NCBI RefSeq assembly: GCF_008017755.1
Contig: NZ_VRTS01000010.1
Coordinates: forward strand, 49,736-113,735
Source: Alkalisalibacterium limincola
Lineage (GTDB): Bacteria; Pseudomonadota; Gammaproteobacteria; Xanthomonadales; Xanthomonadaceae
Direction of reading: 5' to 3'
DNA: 64,000 nt
Under the pieces are notes generated by a model. It had not been told where the DNA came from and ran no database searches. It saw only the letters and a list, made by a program, of their open reading frames with translations. The first letter of the stretch is position 1; each line of letters starts with the position of its first letter. Shown piece after piece: positions 40,638 to 51,500 of the stretch. Both the position numbers and the translations under genes were made by a program.

Positions 40638-40862
40638 GTGTTCGAAGGGCATTCCCAGGAAGAAGTGGAGCAGATCCTCAAGCGCAACCCCGAATTCCGC
40701 AAGCTTTACCACCATCACCGCGAACTCAACGACAAGGTCATGGACGCCGAGCTCGGCGTGCTGCCCATCGACGACATCACGCTGATGCAGATGAAGAAGG
40801 AAAAGCTCCTCGCCAAGGATCGCCTGCAGCGCATGGTCCAGAGCAGGGAACTGCTGCACTAG
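40638..40862 (+). CDS. YdcH/DUF465 family small protein
   Basis: A 74-residue all-helical protein with the DUF465 pattern: LKRNPEFRKLYHHHRELNDKV, then LMQMKKEKLLAKDRLQRM. The GTG start at 40638 follows TAAGGAGGT by five bases, a near-perfect ribosome site. The function of YdcH proteins is unknown. Confidence 0.85.
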   Translation: MFEGHSQEEVEQILKRNPEFRKLYHHHRELNDKVMDAELGVLPIDDITLMQMKKEKLLAKDRLQRMVQSRELLH

Positions 40863-40962
40863 CCCTGCTGCGTCGTTCCGGGGAGGGCTCCCCGGGAACG
40901 GATCGAGGACGGCGCCCCCGGGGCGCGTCTTCATGTCGGCTTCGGGCTTGCGTGGCCGCGCC

Positions 40963-40971
40963 TGATACAAT
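40963..40971 (+). promoter_or_regulatory. putative extended -10 (TGATACAAT) before CBS
   Basis: TG-A-TACAAT lies about 30 bases upstream of the ATG at 41001. The TG dinucleotide in the extended position can make up for the absence of a clear -35. A weak hairpin (40875-40899) separates it from ydcH. Confidence 0.5.
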
Positions 40972-41000
40972 CGCGCGCCCCTTCGAAGAACCCACGGCCC

Positions 41001-42366
41001 ATGCCCCACGAGTCCGTCCTCGAGCTGATCGGCAACACCCCCATCGTCCGTGCCCGGCACCTGGACAGCGGCGACTGCGAGCTCTACCTGAAGCTGGAAA
41101 GCCAGAACCCGGGTGGGTCGATCAAGGACCGCATCGGCCTGCGCATGATCGAGGCGGCCGAGGCCCGGGGTGATCTCAAGCCGGGTGCGACGCTGGTCGA
41201 GGGCACCGCGGGCAATACCGGCATCGGGCTGGCGCTGGTCGCCCAGCAGAAGGGCTACAAGCTCATCCTCGTGGTCCCCGACAAGATGAGCCGGGAAAGA
41301 TCTTCAACCTCAAGGCGATGGGCGCGGAGGTGATCCTGACCCGCTCGGACGTCGCCAAGGGACATCCGGACTACTACCAGGACCTCGCCAAGCGCATCGC
41401 GACGAGACCCCCGGCGCGTATTTCATCAACCAGTTCGGCAACCCCGACAACCCCGACGCGCACGAGCACGGCACCGCGCCGGAGATCTGGGAGCAGATGG
41501 GCGGGGAGCTCGATGCGATCGTCTTCGGCTGCGGCAGCTCCGGCACGATGACGGGCCTGAGCCGGTACTTCGCCCGCGTAGCACCCGACCTCGAGCTGGT
41601 CCTGGCCGACCCGGTCGGTTCGATCCTGACCGAGTACATCAACGAGGGCACGCTCAGCGAGAAGTCCGGCAGCTGGATGGTCGAGGGCATCGGCGAGGAT
41701 TTCCTGCCGTCGATCTCCGACTTCACCCGGGTGAAGAAGGCCTACGCGATTTCCGATGCGGAAAGCTTCCATGCCGGACGCGAACTGCTCAAGAAGGAAG
41801 GCGTGCTGGGCGGCTCGTCCTCGGGCACGCTGCTGGCGGCGGCGCTGAAGTACTGCCGCGAGCAGACCACGCCGAAGAAGGTGCTGGTGTTCGTGTGCGA
41901 CACCGGCAACAAGTACCTCTCCAAGATGTACAACGACTACTGGATGCTGGACAACGGCTTCCTGGAGCGCGAACCGACCGGCGACCTGCGCGACCTGATC
42001 CTGCGCCCCTTCCAGCACCGCGACACGGTGGTGATCGCCCCCACCGACCTGCTGGTGACGGCCTACCAGCGCATGAAGCTCTACGAGATCTCGCAGCTGC
42101 CGGTCATGGAGGGCGAGCGCATCGTCGGCATCCTCGACGAGTCCGACGTGCTGATGCATGTGTACGGCGACGAGGACCACTTCCGCGACCCCGTCTCCAC
42201 CGCGATGGTGACCAAGCTCGACGTGCTCGACGTGCGTGCACCGGTGGAGGCGCTGCTGCCGGTGTTCGAGCGCGGCCAGGTCGCCATCGTCATGGACGGC
42301 GAGCGTTTCCTGGGCCTGATCACGCGGATCGACCTGCTCAATTACCTGCGCCGCCGGGTGCAGTGA
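41001..42366 (+). CDS. cystathionine beta-synthase (two frame changes)
   Basis: A 455-residue PLP enzyme condensing serine and homocysteine to cystathionine. The PLP Lys is in [14 protein letters not shown], the phosphate loop is [10 protein letters not shown], and [13 protein letters not shown] is typical of CBS and cysteine synthases. Two tandem CBS domains occupy the last 130 residues ([23 protein letters not shown] and [19 protein letters not shown]). One base is missing near 41297 (in the GGGAAAGATC run) and one near 41404. It forms a transsulfuration pair with the next gene, 8 bp away. Confidence 0.9.
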
Positions 42367-42374
42367 CACCAGCA

Positions 42375-43556
42375 ATGAACAAGGATTCCGACATGAGCGA
42401 CGCGACCTCCGGCCACGGCCTCGGCACGCTGGCGATCCACGCCGGCCAATCGCCCGACCCCAGCACCGGCGCGGTGATGGTGCCGATCTACCAGACCTCC
42501 ACCTATGTGCAGTCCAGCCCGGGCGTACACCAGGGATTCGAATACTCGCGCAGCCACAATCCCACGCGCTTCGCCTACGAGCGCTGCGTGGCCGGGCTCG
42601 AAGGCGGGCGTCGTGGCTTTGCGTTCGCCTCGGGCCTGGCGGCCACGTCGACCGTGCTCGAATTGCTCGACTCGGGCGACCACGTGGTGGTCATGGACGA
42701 CGTCTACGGGGGCACCTACCGGCTGTTCGAGGGAGTGCGCCGTCGCAGCGCCGGCCTCGACTTCAGCTGGGTCGACCTCAACGACGAGCAGGCCCTGGAA
42801 GCCGCCATCGGCCCCAGGACGCGCATGGTCTGGATCGAAACCCCGACCAACCCCCTGCTGAAACTGGTCGACATCGAGCGCGTGGCCGCGCTGGCGCGCA
42901 AGCGCGGCCTGATCGTCGTGGTCGACAACACGTTTTGCTCGCCCATCCTGCAGCGGCCGCTTTCGCTGGGTGCCGACATCGTCGTGCACTCGGCCACCAA
43001 GTACCTCAACGGGCACTCCGACGTCGTCGGCGGCATGGTGGTGACCGGCGACAAGGACGAGCTCGGCGAGCGCATGGGCTACCTGCAGAACGCCGTGGGC
43101 GGCGTGCAGGGTCCGTTCGACAGCTTCCTGGCGCTGCGCGGGCTCAAGACGCTGCACCTGCGGATGAAGGCCCACTGCGAGAACGCGCTGCAGCTGGCGC
43201 AGTGGCTCGAGGGCCACGAGGCGATCGAGAAGGTGGTCTACCCGGGCCTGGAGTCCCACCCCCAGCACGCACTGGCGAAGCGCCAGATGTCGGGCTTCGG
43301 TGGCATGGTGAGCATCTACGTCAAGGGTGGGCTGGATTCCGCACGGCGCATGATGGAGCGCTGCACGCTGTTCGCCCTGGCCGAATCACTCGGTGGCGTG
43401 GAGAGCCTGGTCAACCATCCGGCGATCATGACCCATGCCTCGGTGCCGGCCGAGCGCCGGGCCGCGCTTGGCATCCACGACAACCTGGTGCGCCTGAGCG
43501 TGGGGGTCGAGGACGTGGCGGACCTGCAGGCGGAGTTGGCGGATTGCCTGGGATGA
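42375..43556 (+). CDS. metB: cystathionine gamma-synthase/lyase (MetB)
   Basis: A 393-residue Cys/Met-metabolism PLP enzyme. It starts with TLAIHAGQSPDPSTGAV; YSRSHNPTRFAYERC and the PLP Lys in VHSATKYLNGHSDVVGG are diagnostic. Next to CBS it most likely works as cystathionine gamma-lyase (reverse transsulfuration), although xanthomonad genomes label it metB. It forms the left border of the LPS locus. An inner Met at 42393 is an alternative start. Confidence 0.9.
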   Translation: MNKDSDMSDATSGHGLGTLAIHAGQSPDPSTGAVMVPIYQTSTYVQSSPGVHQGFEYSRSHNPTRFAYERCVAGLEGGRRGFAFASGLAATSTVLELLDSGDHVVVMDDVYGGTYRLFEGVRRRSAGLDFSWVDLNDEQALEAAIGPRTRMVWIETPTNPLLKLVDIERVAALARKRGLIVVVDNTFCSPILQRPLSLGADIVVHSATKYLNGHSDVVGGMVVTGDKDELGERMGYLQNAVGGVQGPFDSFLALRGLKTLHLRMKAHCENALQLAQWLEGHEAIEKVVYPGLESHPQHALAKRQMSGFGGMVSIYVKGGLDSARRMMERCTLFALAESLGGVESLVNHPAIMTHASVPAERRAALGIHDNLVRLSVGVEDVADLQAELADCLG

Positions 43557-43583
43557 GTTGCCGCGAGCGGCCGGAGGGATTTC

Positions 43584-44423
43584 GTGAGCCGTGACCCTGC
43601 GCTGCAGCCTTTCGGGGTCGGGCGGGCAACGGCGCATGGACGGTTCTGGACCGAGCTCTGGATCAGCGTGCGCAACCCGGAGTTCTGGGCGCTCTCGAGC
43701 TGGCTCGACATCATCACCCGGGCCCGTCGCTCACGCCTGGGGTTCGTCTGGCTGCTCGCGCCCTCGGTGGTCTACGTATTCGGCCTGGGTTCGTTCTTCG
43801 CGGCCATGCGCGGGGAGAGCATCCAGGCCTTCGCGATCCACGTGGCCCTGGGCGCGATGATCTTCCGCACGCTGATGTCGGCCATCGTCGCCAGTGCGAA
43901 CGTCTATCCGGGCAACGCGGCGTTCATCCTGGACGGACATGTGCGCCTCACCGACTACCTGCTGCAGTCGTTGGCGCGCGCGTTCTTCGACATGTGCATG
44001 TATCTCCCCGTCGTCGTGGTGGCGTTCGCCATCGCGCCGGACTTCCATTGGCTGGGCATCGTGCTGGCGCCGCTGGCCGTGGTCCTGGTCTACCTCAACG
44101 CGCTCTGGGCCGCCGTGGTGCTGTCGCTGGTCGGTGCCCGGTTCGCGGACGTCGGGCAGGTGCTCGCCAACCTCTCCATCTTCGTGTTCCTGCTCACGCC
44201 CATCATCTGGACGGCCAACGAAGCGCCTGCAGACAGCATCCGGGGCCAGTTGATGCGGCTCAATCCGTTCTACCATTTCGTGGAGATCTTCCGGGCGCCG
44301 ATCCTGGGCCAGCCCGTCGAGCCCCACTCCCTGGTCTATGTGGGGGTCATGACGGTCGTCGGGTTCCTGGTGGCGGGTCTGCTCTACCGTCGGTACACGC
44401 GTTTCGTTCCGTTGTGGATCTAG
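43584..44423 (+). CDS. wzm: polysaccharide ABC transporter permease (Wzm-like)
   Basis: A 279-residue ABC-2 type permease with six hydrophobic segments. The late motif LNPFYHFVEIFRAPILG is the hallmark of O-antigen/teichoic-acid exporters (Wzm, KpsM, TagG). It would move lipid-linked glycan across the inner membrane together with the next gene's ATPase. GTG start at 43584 after GGAGGG. First gene of the cluster, 28 bp after metB. Confidence 0.9.
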   Translation: MSRDPALQPFGVGRATAHGRFWTELWISVRNPEFWALSSWLDIITRARRSRLGFVWLLAPSVVYVFGLGSFFAAMRGESIQAFAIHVALGAMIFRTLMSAIVASANVYPGNAAFILDGHVRLTDYLLQSLARAFFDMCMYLPVVVVAFAIAPDFHWLGIVLAPLAVVLVYLNALWAAVVLSLVGARFADVGQVLANLSIFVFLLTPIIWTANEAPADSIRGQLMRLNPFYHFVEIFRAPILGQPVEPHSLVYVGVMTVVGFLVAGLLYRRYTRFVPLWI

Positions 44424-44425
44424 GC

Positions 44426-45601
44426 ATGGACGTAGAGATCGTTGCCGACCGCGTGACCCTGGACGTGCCCCTGTTCGTGCAGCGCGAACGCGTGGTCAGG
44501 GGCTGGGCGGGCATGTTGCTGGGCGCTGCCTTCGACACGCCTTCCCGGGAAGTCGTCAGGCTGCTCGAGGACGTGAGCTTCCGCTTCTCGCCGGGTGATC
44601 GCGTTGCCTTGCTCGGCCGAAACGGCGCCGGGAAGTCGACCCTGCTGCGCCTGCTCAACAACGTCTACCGCCCGACCAGCGGAAGCCTCCACCGGGCGGG
44701 CAGCTGCCAGGCCCTGCTCAACATCTCGCTGGGCTTCACGCCCGATGCGACGGTGCGCGAGAACATCATCCTCAGGGGCGTGGCCATGGGCCTGCGCGCG
44801 TCGTACCTGAAGGCGCAGTCGAATGCGATCCTGGATTTCGCCGGCCTGGAAGAGAAGGCCAACCACCGACTGCGCACGCTGTCCTCCGGGCAGAAGGTGA
44901 GGCTGGGGTTCGCCATTTCCACCAGCGTGCAGACCGACATCATGCTGATGGACGAATGGGTCGGCACCGGCGATGTCGATTTCATGCGCCGTGCCAAGGA
45001 GCGCATGCAGGACCGCCTCGGCGGCAGCAAGATCGTCGTCCTGGCCAGCCACAGCCTCGGACTGGTCCGGGAGGTGTGCAACCGCGGCGTGGTGATCGAG
45101 CGTGGCCGCGTGACCTACGACGGCGAGATCGGCCGGGCCCTCAAGCACTACCAGCGGGCGATGGCAGCCCCTTCGGAGGACGGCGTCGGCCAGGCGGCCG
45201 TCCACGACGGCGTCGCGGGCAACGTGTCGGGCCTGGTCGATGAAGTGCGGCTCGCCGAGGGGGTGCTGGAGATATCGGGCTGGGCCCTGAGCGACGACTC
45301 GCGGCCCGTCGAGGCGCTGGTGGCCGAGTTCCTCGGCGACAGGATCCTGGTGGAGCGCTTCGAACGCATCGCTCGACCGGATGTCCAGGAGTTCTTCGGT
45401 CTCCTCGACCCGGGCTGTGGATACCGTATCCAGCTCGAGGTCGGGACCTCCGCCGCGGAACGCGATGTGCTGGCCACGCTGGTGATCAAGTCCACTGATG
45501 GGCAGTCGCTGCGCCACGGCCGCAAGGTGAGGGCGCGGGCGCAGGATCTGGGCATTCCGGCAGGTGGCGGCGCATCGCCCCGCCTGGAGGAGGGGTCTTG
45601 A
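44426..45601 (+). CDS. wzt: polysaccharide ABC transporter ATPase (Wzt-like) with C-terminal module
   Basis: A 391-residue ATPase. The nucleotide-binding domain has Walker A GRNGAGKST (about 64-72), signature LSSGQKVRLGFA (about 152) and Walker B DIMLMDEW (about 171). After the ABC domain, residues 265-375 form an added module (ISGWALSDDSRPVEALVAEF, then ARPDVQEFF and GYRIQLEV). In O9a-type Wzt the C-terminal domain binds the modified glycan end; this module may do the same, but looks like a different family. It resembles modules in the next gene and at 53382. Confidence 0.88.
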   Translation: MDVEIVADRVTLDVPLFVQRERVVRGWAGMLLGAAFDTPSREVVRLLEDVSFRFSPGDRVALLGRNGAGKSTLLRLLNNVYRPTSGSLHRAGSCQALLNISLGFTPDATVRENIILRGVAMGLRASYLKAQSNAILDFAGLEEKANHRLRTLSSGQKVRLGFAISTSVQTDIMLMDEWVGTGDVDFMRRAKERMQDRLGGSKIVVLASHSLGLVREVCNRGVVIERGRVTYDGEIGRALKHYQRAMAAPSEDGVGQAAVHDGVAGNVSGLVDEVRLAEGVLEISGWALSDDSRPVEALVAEFLGDRILVERFERIARPDVQEFFGLLDPGCGYRIQLEVGTSAAERDVLATLVIKSTDGQSLRHGRKVRARAQDLGIPAGGGASPRLEEGS

Positions 45602-46887
45602 GCCTCGCCGAGGACCAGGGGTTTGGACTCCGGATCTGCCGCCTTGGCCTGCCCCACCTGGGTGGCTTGAACGTCCTCCTGGTGGGGCCGGAGTCCGACC
45701 GGCTCGCCAGCTTCGCCGCGTTCCAGCGCGCGTCGGAGGCCATCGCGACCCCGACCATCGACCCGTGCGACCTGGTGACCGGGTCCTTCGACATCGTGGT
45801 CTGGCTGGACGGGTCGTCCGAGTGCCTGCTCGCCGAGGGCCGGCTGGCGCGCGTGATGTCGCTGTTGACGCGGCAGGGCCTGCTGGTGCTCGAGAGCACG
45901 TTGGCGACTGCCCCGGCATTGCCGCTGGATGCCGACCCGACGCCGGCCAGTGCCATCCTGACGCGCGAGGCGCTCGATGCAGGCCTGGCGGGGTACGCCA
46001 TCAAGCAGGTCGGAGCACCGCACGAGCACCCGTTTCTGGAGCAGGGCTTCAGCCTGGTGGTGCACCACGTCGCCATCCGCAGGCCGGTGGTGTGCCTGAT
46101 GATGGCGCCGCCCGGATGGGGCAAGTCGTCGCTGGCAAGGCAGATCTTCGGGGGGGATGCCCCTTCGCTGCCGGTGATCGCGGCGGACTCGCTGATCCAC
46201 CGGATCGCGCGTGACCAGGTCGCCGTCGACGATGCGCTGCGCGAGGCGATCCAGCAGGACTTCTCGCCGCTGCAGATCGATCAGGCGGTATTCCGGATCA
46301 TGGCGCGGGGCCAGGTCGAGGCCTGGGTCGATGCCGTCGTCGAGGCGGCCGGCGAGCAGGATTTCGTTCTGGAGGGCTTCGTTCCTTCCGACAGCCAGGG
46401 TGAGCTGCAGGACGCGTTCCGTGAGCGCGGCTTCCTGCCCGTGAGGATGGATTGGGACCGCCAGCATCCCGCGCCGATGGACGTGGAGCGGGCGGAGGGC
46501 GAGTTGCGCGGGTTCGAGCAGGCGCTCGCGGCGGGCGCAGGGCCCGCATCGCTCGCCGCGATGACCCCCGGCACCGTAGCCGGCAACGTCGACGCGATGA
46601 TCGTCGGACCCAAGGGCGTTACGCTCCGGGGTTGGGCGGTCACCGCCACGGGTCACCGGCCGAGCAGGTTCGAGGTCAGGCACGGGCGCGAGGTCCTCGA
46701 GGTCATCAGGGCCGAAGTCGAAGATCGCCCCGACGTGCGTGATCATCTCGACCTGCCCCACGGCCGGATCGGTTTCCGCCTGCTGGTCGGACCCGGGAGT
46801 CGCAAGTTGCGCCGGCTTTCCGCCGTCTCGGTGCGGGTGGCGGACGAACATGGCGAATGGCACGGGCCGCTGCACCGCTCGGGCTGA
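45598..46887 (+). CDS. P-loop kinase with C-terminal glycan-cluster module
   Basis: A 429-residue protein. Residues about 20-165 look like a degenerate methyltransferase-type Rossmann domain (FDIVVWLDGSSECL). Then comes an AAA_33/zeta-toxin-like kinase with Walker A APPGWGKSSLA (about 170-180) and VIAADSLIHR. The C-terminal 100 residues (GNVDAMIVGPKGVTLRGWAV, DRPDVRDHLDLPHGRIGFRL) resemble the Wzt module. A TTG start overlaps the wzt stop (TTGA), with GGAGGAGGGG upstream. It probably phosphorylates a sugar or glycan end; the substrate is unknown. Confidence 0.7.
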   Translation: MSLAEDQGFGLRICRLGLPHLGGLNVLLVGPESDRLASFAAFQRASEAIATPTIDPCDLVTGSFDIVVWLDGSSECLLAEGRLARVMSLLTRQGLLVLESTLATAPALPLDADPTPASAILTREALDAGLAGYAIKQVGAPHEHPFLEQGFSLVVHHVAIRRPVVCLMMAPPGWGKSSLARQIFGGDAPSLPVIAADSLIHRIARDQVAVDDALREAIQQDFSPLQIDQAVFRIMARGQVEAWVDAVVEAAGEQDFVLEGFVPSDSQGELQDAFRERGFLPVRMDWDRQHPAPMDVERAEGELRGFEQALAAGAGPASLAAMTPGTVAGNVDAMIVGPKGVTLRGWAVTATGHRPSRFEVRHGREVLEVIRAEVEDRPDVRDHLDLPHGRIGFRLLVGPGSRKLRRLSAVSVRVADEHGEWHGPLHRSG

Positions 46888-46964
46888 CGCCGTTGGCGAT
46901 GGAGGGCGTCGGTTCGGGGCCTGGGACGATGAACGTGGAACACTTTCACAGGAGGAGCGGCGAC

Positions 46965-48500
46965 ATGGGTGAGACGCAATCCGCGCAGGGGCAGCCGGGG
47001 ATGGAATGGTTGCCGTTCGCCCGTCCGATCATGTTCAGGCGCCCCGGCTACCTGCAGCCTTCCGCCTGGCTGGAGCACCTGCCCTTCGCGATGTGGGTGG
47101 TCGACGCCCACCGGCCGGCAACGCTGGTGGAACTGGGTACCCACCATGGCCCGTCCTACTTCGGCTTCTGCCAGGCGGTCGCCGAACTGGGCCTCGACAC
47201 CAGCTGCTATGCCGTGGACACCTGGCAGGGCGACGAGCATGCGGGCTTCTATGGCCAGGATGTCTACGAGAAGGTCCGCTCGTACAACGATGCGAACTAT
47301 TCGGGCTTCTCGAGACTGGTACGCAGCACGTTCGACGAGGCCGCGAGTCATTTTTCCGACGGATCCGTCGACCTGCTGCATATCGATGGCCTGCACACGC
47401 TCGAGGCGGTGACCCACGACTTCGAGTCGTGGAAGCCCAAGCTCTCCGATCGCGCCGTGGTCCTGTTCCACGACATCAATGTCCGTGAACGCGGGTTCGG
47501 CGTGTTCAAACTGTTCGAGCAGCTGCGCGAGCAGTACCCGGCGTTCTGGTTCGTGCACGGTCACGGCCTGGGTGTGCTCGGGGTGGGGCCGAACCAGAGC
47601 GAATCGCTCCGGAGGCTCTACGCGCTCGGTGATGGCGATGGCCGGACGCTCACCTCGGTCAGGGAGATCTTCGCGCGGCTGGGTCGCGCCTGTGCGGACG
47701 CGTTCGAGCGGGGTGATGTGCGCACCAAGCTGCTCGACGCCCAGTCGCAACTCAAGACATCGCACGCGGCACTAGAGCAGACCCGTCACAGGATGGGGCA
47801 GGTGGAGCGCGCTGCGAATATGTCGGACCTGCATCGGGAGCGGGTGAAGGATGTCGCCAGTATCGCGGCCGCCGAACGTGGGCGGCTCCTCGAGCAGCTG
47901 GCGTCGGCCAATGCCCGCCTCGAGGAGCTCGAGAAGGCCCAGTCCCAGGTTCGAGAATTGATGCAGGAGGTCGAATCGAACCAGGTGCGCGCCGAGCGGG
48001 TCGCGCAGCTGCAGGGAGAAATCGATGCCCGCTTCGAAGAGATCGCCTTGTTGACGCGCAGGCTCCTGGATGCGGAGCAGGGGCTGGCAAAGGCCGATTC
48101 GGTGTCGAAACGCCGCGAAGCCCATCTGGAACGGTTGGAGCTGGATGGCGGCGTCAGGATGTTGAACAGGATCCGGCGCCTCCTCCGGCGCAAGCCGTTG
48201 GCCCTGAGGCGCGACCCCAGGGAGGAAGACATCGAGGTCATTCGAGCCGCTGCCGCGCTTGATGCGCAATGGTATGCGGGGGCCTACCCCGACGTGGCGG
48301 CGGGCGGCGTGGATCCGGTCGTGCATTACGTGATGTTCGGTGCCGACGAGGGCCGCGACCCGAGCGCCGACTTCAGCACCCGTGGCTACCTCGAGCGCTA
48401 TCCCGACGTGCGCGAGGGAGGCCTCAACCCGTTGGCGCACTACCTGCTTCACGGGAAGGGCGAGGGAAGGAACACGACACCCGTGGAGGCCGGCCGTTGA
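46965..48500 (+). CDS. methyltransferase with coiled coil and YPDV repeats
   Basis: A 511-residue protein. Residues 40-200 are a class I SAM-dependent methyltransferase of the Methyltransf_24/CmcI type (LVELGTHHGPSYFGFC, LLHIDGLHTLEAV, VLFHDINV). Residues about 245-400 are a long Glu/Arg/Leu-rich coiled coil, then a basic stretch (RIRRLLRRKPLALRR) that could touch the membrane. Two repeats of the form YxxxYPDVxxGGxxPxxHYxxxGxxEGR end the chain. ATG at 46965 has AGGAGGAGC upstream. It could cap the polysaccharide by methylation, with the coiled coil setting distance, as in WbdD. Confidence 0.78.
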   Translation: MGETQSAQGQPGMEWLPFARPIMFRRPGYLQPSAWLEHLPFAMWVVDAHRPATLVELGTHHGPSYFGFCQAVAELGLDTSCYAVDTWQGDEHAGFYGQDVYEKVRSYNDANYSGFSRLVRSTFDEAASHFSDGSVDLLHIDGLHTLEAVTHDFESWKPKLSDRAVVLFHDINVRERGFGVFKLFEQLREQYPAFWFVHGHGLGVLGVGPNQSESLRRLYALGDGDGRTLTSVREIFARLGRACADAFERGDVRTKLLDAQSQLKTSHAALEQTRHRMGQVERAANMSDLHRERVKDVASIAAAERGRLLEQLASANARLEELEKAQSQVRELMQEVESNQVRAERVAQLQGEIDARFEEIALLTRRLLDAEQGLAKADSVSKRREAHLERLELDGGVRMLNRIRRLLRRKPLALRRDPREEDIEVIRAAAALDAQWYAGAYPDVAAGGVDPVVHYVMFGADEGRDPSADFSTRGYLERYPDVREGGLNPLAHYLLHGKGEGRNTTPVEAGR

Positions 48501-51500
48501 TGTGGATCCCGGGCGAGGACATCCTGGAACTGAGGCAGTCCGGCCTGTTCGACGCGCAGTGGTACGCGAGCACCTATCGCGACGTGGCCCTGCTGGGCAT
48601 GGATCCCGCCGAGCACTTCCTGCGCATCGGTGCCGCCATGGGCCGGCGTCCGGGCCCCGGGTTCGATACCGCGTTCTACCTGGAGTCCAACCCCGATGTC
48701 GCCGCCAGCGGTGACAATCCGCTCCTGCACTACCTGCGTTTCGGACGTCTGGAGGGGCGCCCACCGCGACCGAGGGGCGGCGCCTCGTTTCGTGCGGACC
48801 CTGAGCAGGGGGCGCCGTGCGAAGCGGTCGATATCGCCGGGCTCGAGCTCCTTGGCCGCGGCAGCGCGACCCGGCGACCCGGGACGCGGACCCTCCTGGT
48901 ATGCGCCCATGTGGCCGGCGAGAAGATCTTTGGAGGCGAGCGCAGCCTGCTCGACATGCTCGACGTCCTGCAGGCCAATGGACTGGATTCGGTGGTTTCC
49001 GTGCCGGGCCAGCCGTCGGCGCACTACCTGGAGGCGCTTCTCGCACGGACCTCGGCGGTCTATCGGGTGCCGCAGTCGTGGTGGCGCGATGGCGAACCCA
49101 TCGACGAGCAGGTGGTGGCACGCTTCGCGGCACTGATCCACCGCGAGGGCATCGATGCGGTCCATGTCAATACGATCATGCTGCGCGAACCCCTGGAGGC
49201 CGGGCGCCTCATGGGTGTTCCGGCCGTCGTGCACGCACGGGAACTCATCACCTCCGACGAGGCCTTGTGCCGGGTGATCGGGCACGGGGCCGACCAGGTC
49301 GTGTCCGAGGTCCTCGCGCGTTGCGATGCGATCATCGCCAACTCGCGGGCCACGGCCGCTGTATACGAATCGGGCGGGCGGACGTTCGTCGTACCCAACA
49401 TGGTCGAGGCCGACCGCTTCATCATGTCCGAGCCCGGGCGCGGCGAGCGGGTCCGGGTGGGAATGATCAGCAGCAACCTGGCCAAGAAGGGCGTCTCCGA
49501 CTTCGCTTCGGTCGCGCGGAGGCTTCAGGACCTGGGGGTGCCCGCGGACATGGTCCTGGTGGGCCCGGAGACCACGGCGACCGAGGAGCTGCGTGGCCTG
49601 CCGGGCCTCCCTTCGAACCTGGAGTTCGCCGGCTACCGGGAACACGCCTGGGAGGCGATCGCCGAACTGGATGTCGTGGTCAACCTCTCCGAGTGCCAGG
49701 AGTCGTTCGGGCGGACGATCCTCGAGGCGATGGCCGCCGCGCGACCGGTGGTGGTGTATGACTGGGGCGCGCTGCCGGAGCTGGTCGCCGACGGCGAGAC
49801 CGGCTTCGTGACCGCCTATCGGGATACCGCCGCGGTGGCCGAGCGGATCGCCAGGCTGGTTTCCGATCGCGAGCTCCTGCGTGCGCTGGGTGCGGCCGGT
49901 CGACGCCGCGCCGGGGAGGAATTCGGCAGCGAGCGGTCATCGCGTGCGCTCGTGGAGGCCTACGAGGAAATCTGGAGGGACTTCACCCCCCGCAAGCTGA
50001 CGCGCGTTGCACGCGCACTTCCGGAGCCGACCGGCACCGACCGGCCGCTGCGCATCGCCTACTTCATCTGGTGGTTCCCCGCGCCTTCGGAAACCTTCGT
50101 CCTCAACGAGCTGCGCGAGCTCGTGCGTTGCGGACACGACGTGGAAGTCTTCTGCCGCCAGTCGCCCTTTCCCGACTTCGTCCCGGACTTCGACATCCAG
50201 TGGACCCAGGTGGTCGATGCGCGGGACCTGGCCGAAAAGCTGCAGTCGAGCCGGCGCGAGATCGTCCACAGCCACTTCGTCTACCCGACGGTCACCGACA
50301 TGGTGTGGCCGGCCTGCGAGCAGATCGGCGTGGATTTCACCTTCATCGCCCACGCGCAGGACATCTTCCGCTACACCAACGACGCCAGGAACAGGATCGG
50401 CGAGATCGCGCATTCCCCGCGGTGCCGGCGGGTCGTCGTGCCCTCGCGCTTCCACCGTGACTACCTGCTCGAGCGGGGCGTTCCCCGCCGCAAGCTCTTC
50501 ATCAACCCCAATGGCATGGACCCCGAGCTGTATTCAGCGCAGGCCATCGCGCCGACCCGCCGCAACGGGTCGCGCCGTTCGGTCTGCGCGGTGCACCGCT
50601 TTGCCCCCAAGAAGGGGCTCGAGCACCTGATCCGCGCCGCGCCGGGACTGGCCCGCATCGGGGTCGACGTGCACATCTACGGATACGGCGACCTGGAGCC
50701 CGAGTACCGCAGGCTGATCGCGTCGCTGGACGCGCGCAACGTGCACCTGCACGGACCGGTGGAGGGTCGCGAGGCCCTGCTCGAGGTGTTCGCCTCGCAC
50801 GACCTGTTCGCCTGCCCCTCCGTACGCGCTGCGGATGGCGACATGGATGGCATACCGACCGTGGTCATGGAAGCGATGGCCGCGGGACTCCCGGTCATGG
50901 TGACACCCCTTTCGGGGATCCCCGAGCTGGTCAGCGACGGGGTCAACGGCCTGTACTGCGAGCCGACCGCGAGCTCGATCGTGGACGTGGTGGGGCGGTT
51001 CTTCGACATGCCGGAGGCGGAACGCACGTCCCTGGCGCGGGCGGCGCGGGACACCGTGGAGGAGGCTTTCAGCACCCCCAGGCTGGTGGCTGGCCTGGTG
51101 CGCTTGTGGCGCAACCAGACACTGGACGTGCTGGTGGTGAGCTGGAACAACCTGCCGGAGCTCGCGGAGGTGGTGAGGCGCCTGCAGGCGAACACGACGC
51201 TGCCGTGGCATCTGGTCATCTGCGACAACGGCAGTGGCACGGACGTCGCTGCGTGGCTTGCTGCGGCCCATGCGGCGTACCCGAACCTCACCGTCGTCCA
51301 CAACCGGGACAATGTCTTCGTGGGCCCGGGGACGAACGTGTGCCTGGAGGCCAGCGCGTCGGACCTGGCGGTTTACGTGTGCGGGAAGGAGGGCTTCACC
51401 ATGGAGCAGGGCTGGGAACGCCCGCTGGTCGACTACATGGAGCGCCATCCCGAAGTCGGGCAGGCCGGCACGCTTGCCTGCTCGCCGAGCTACCTGTTCG

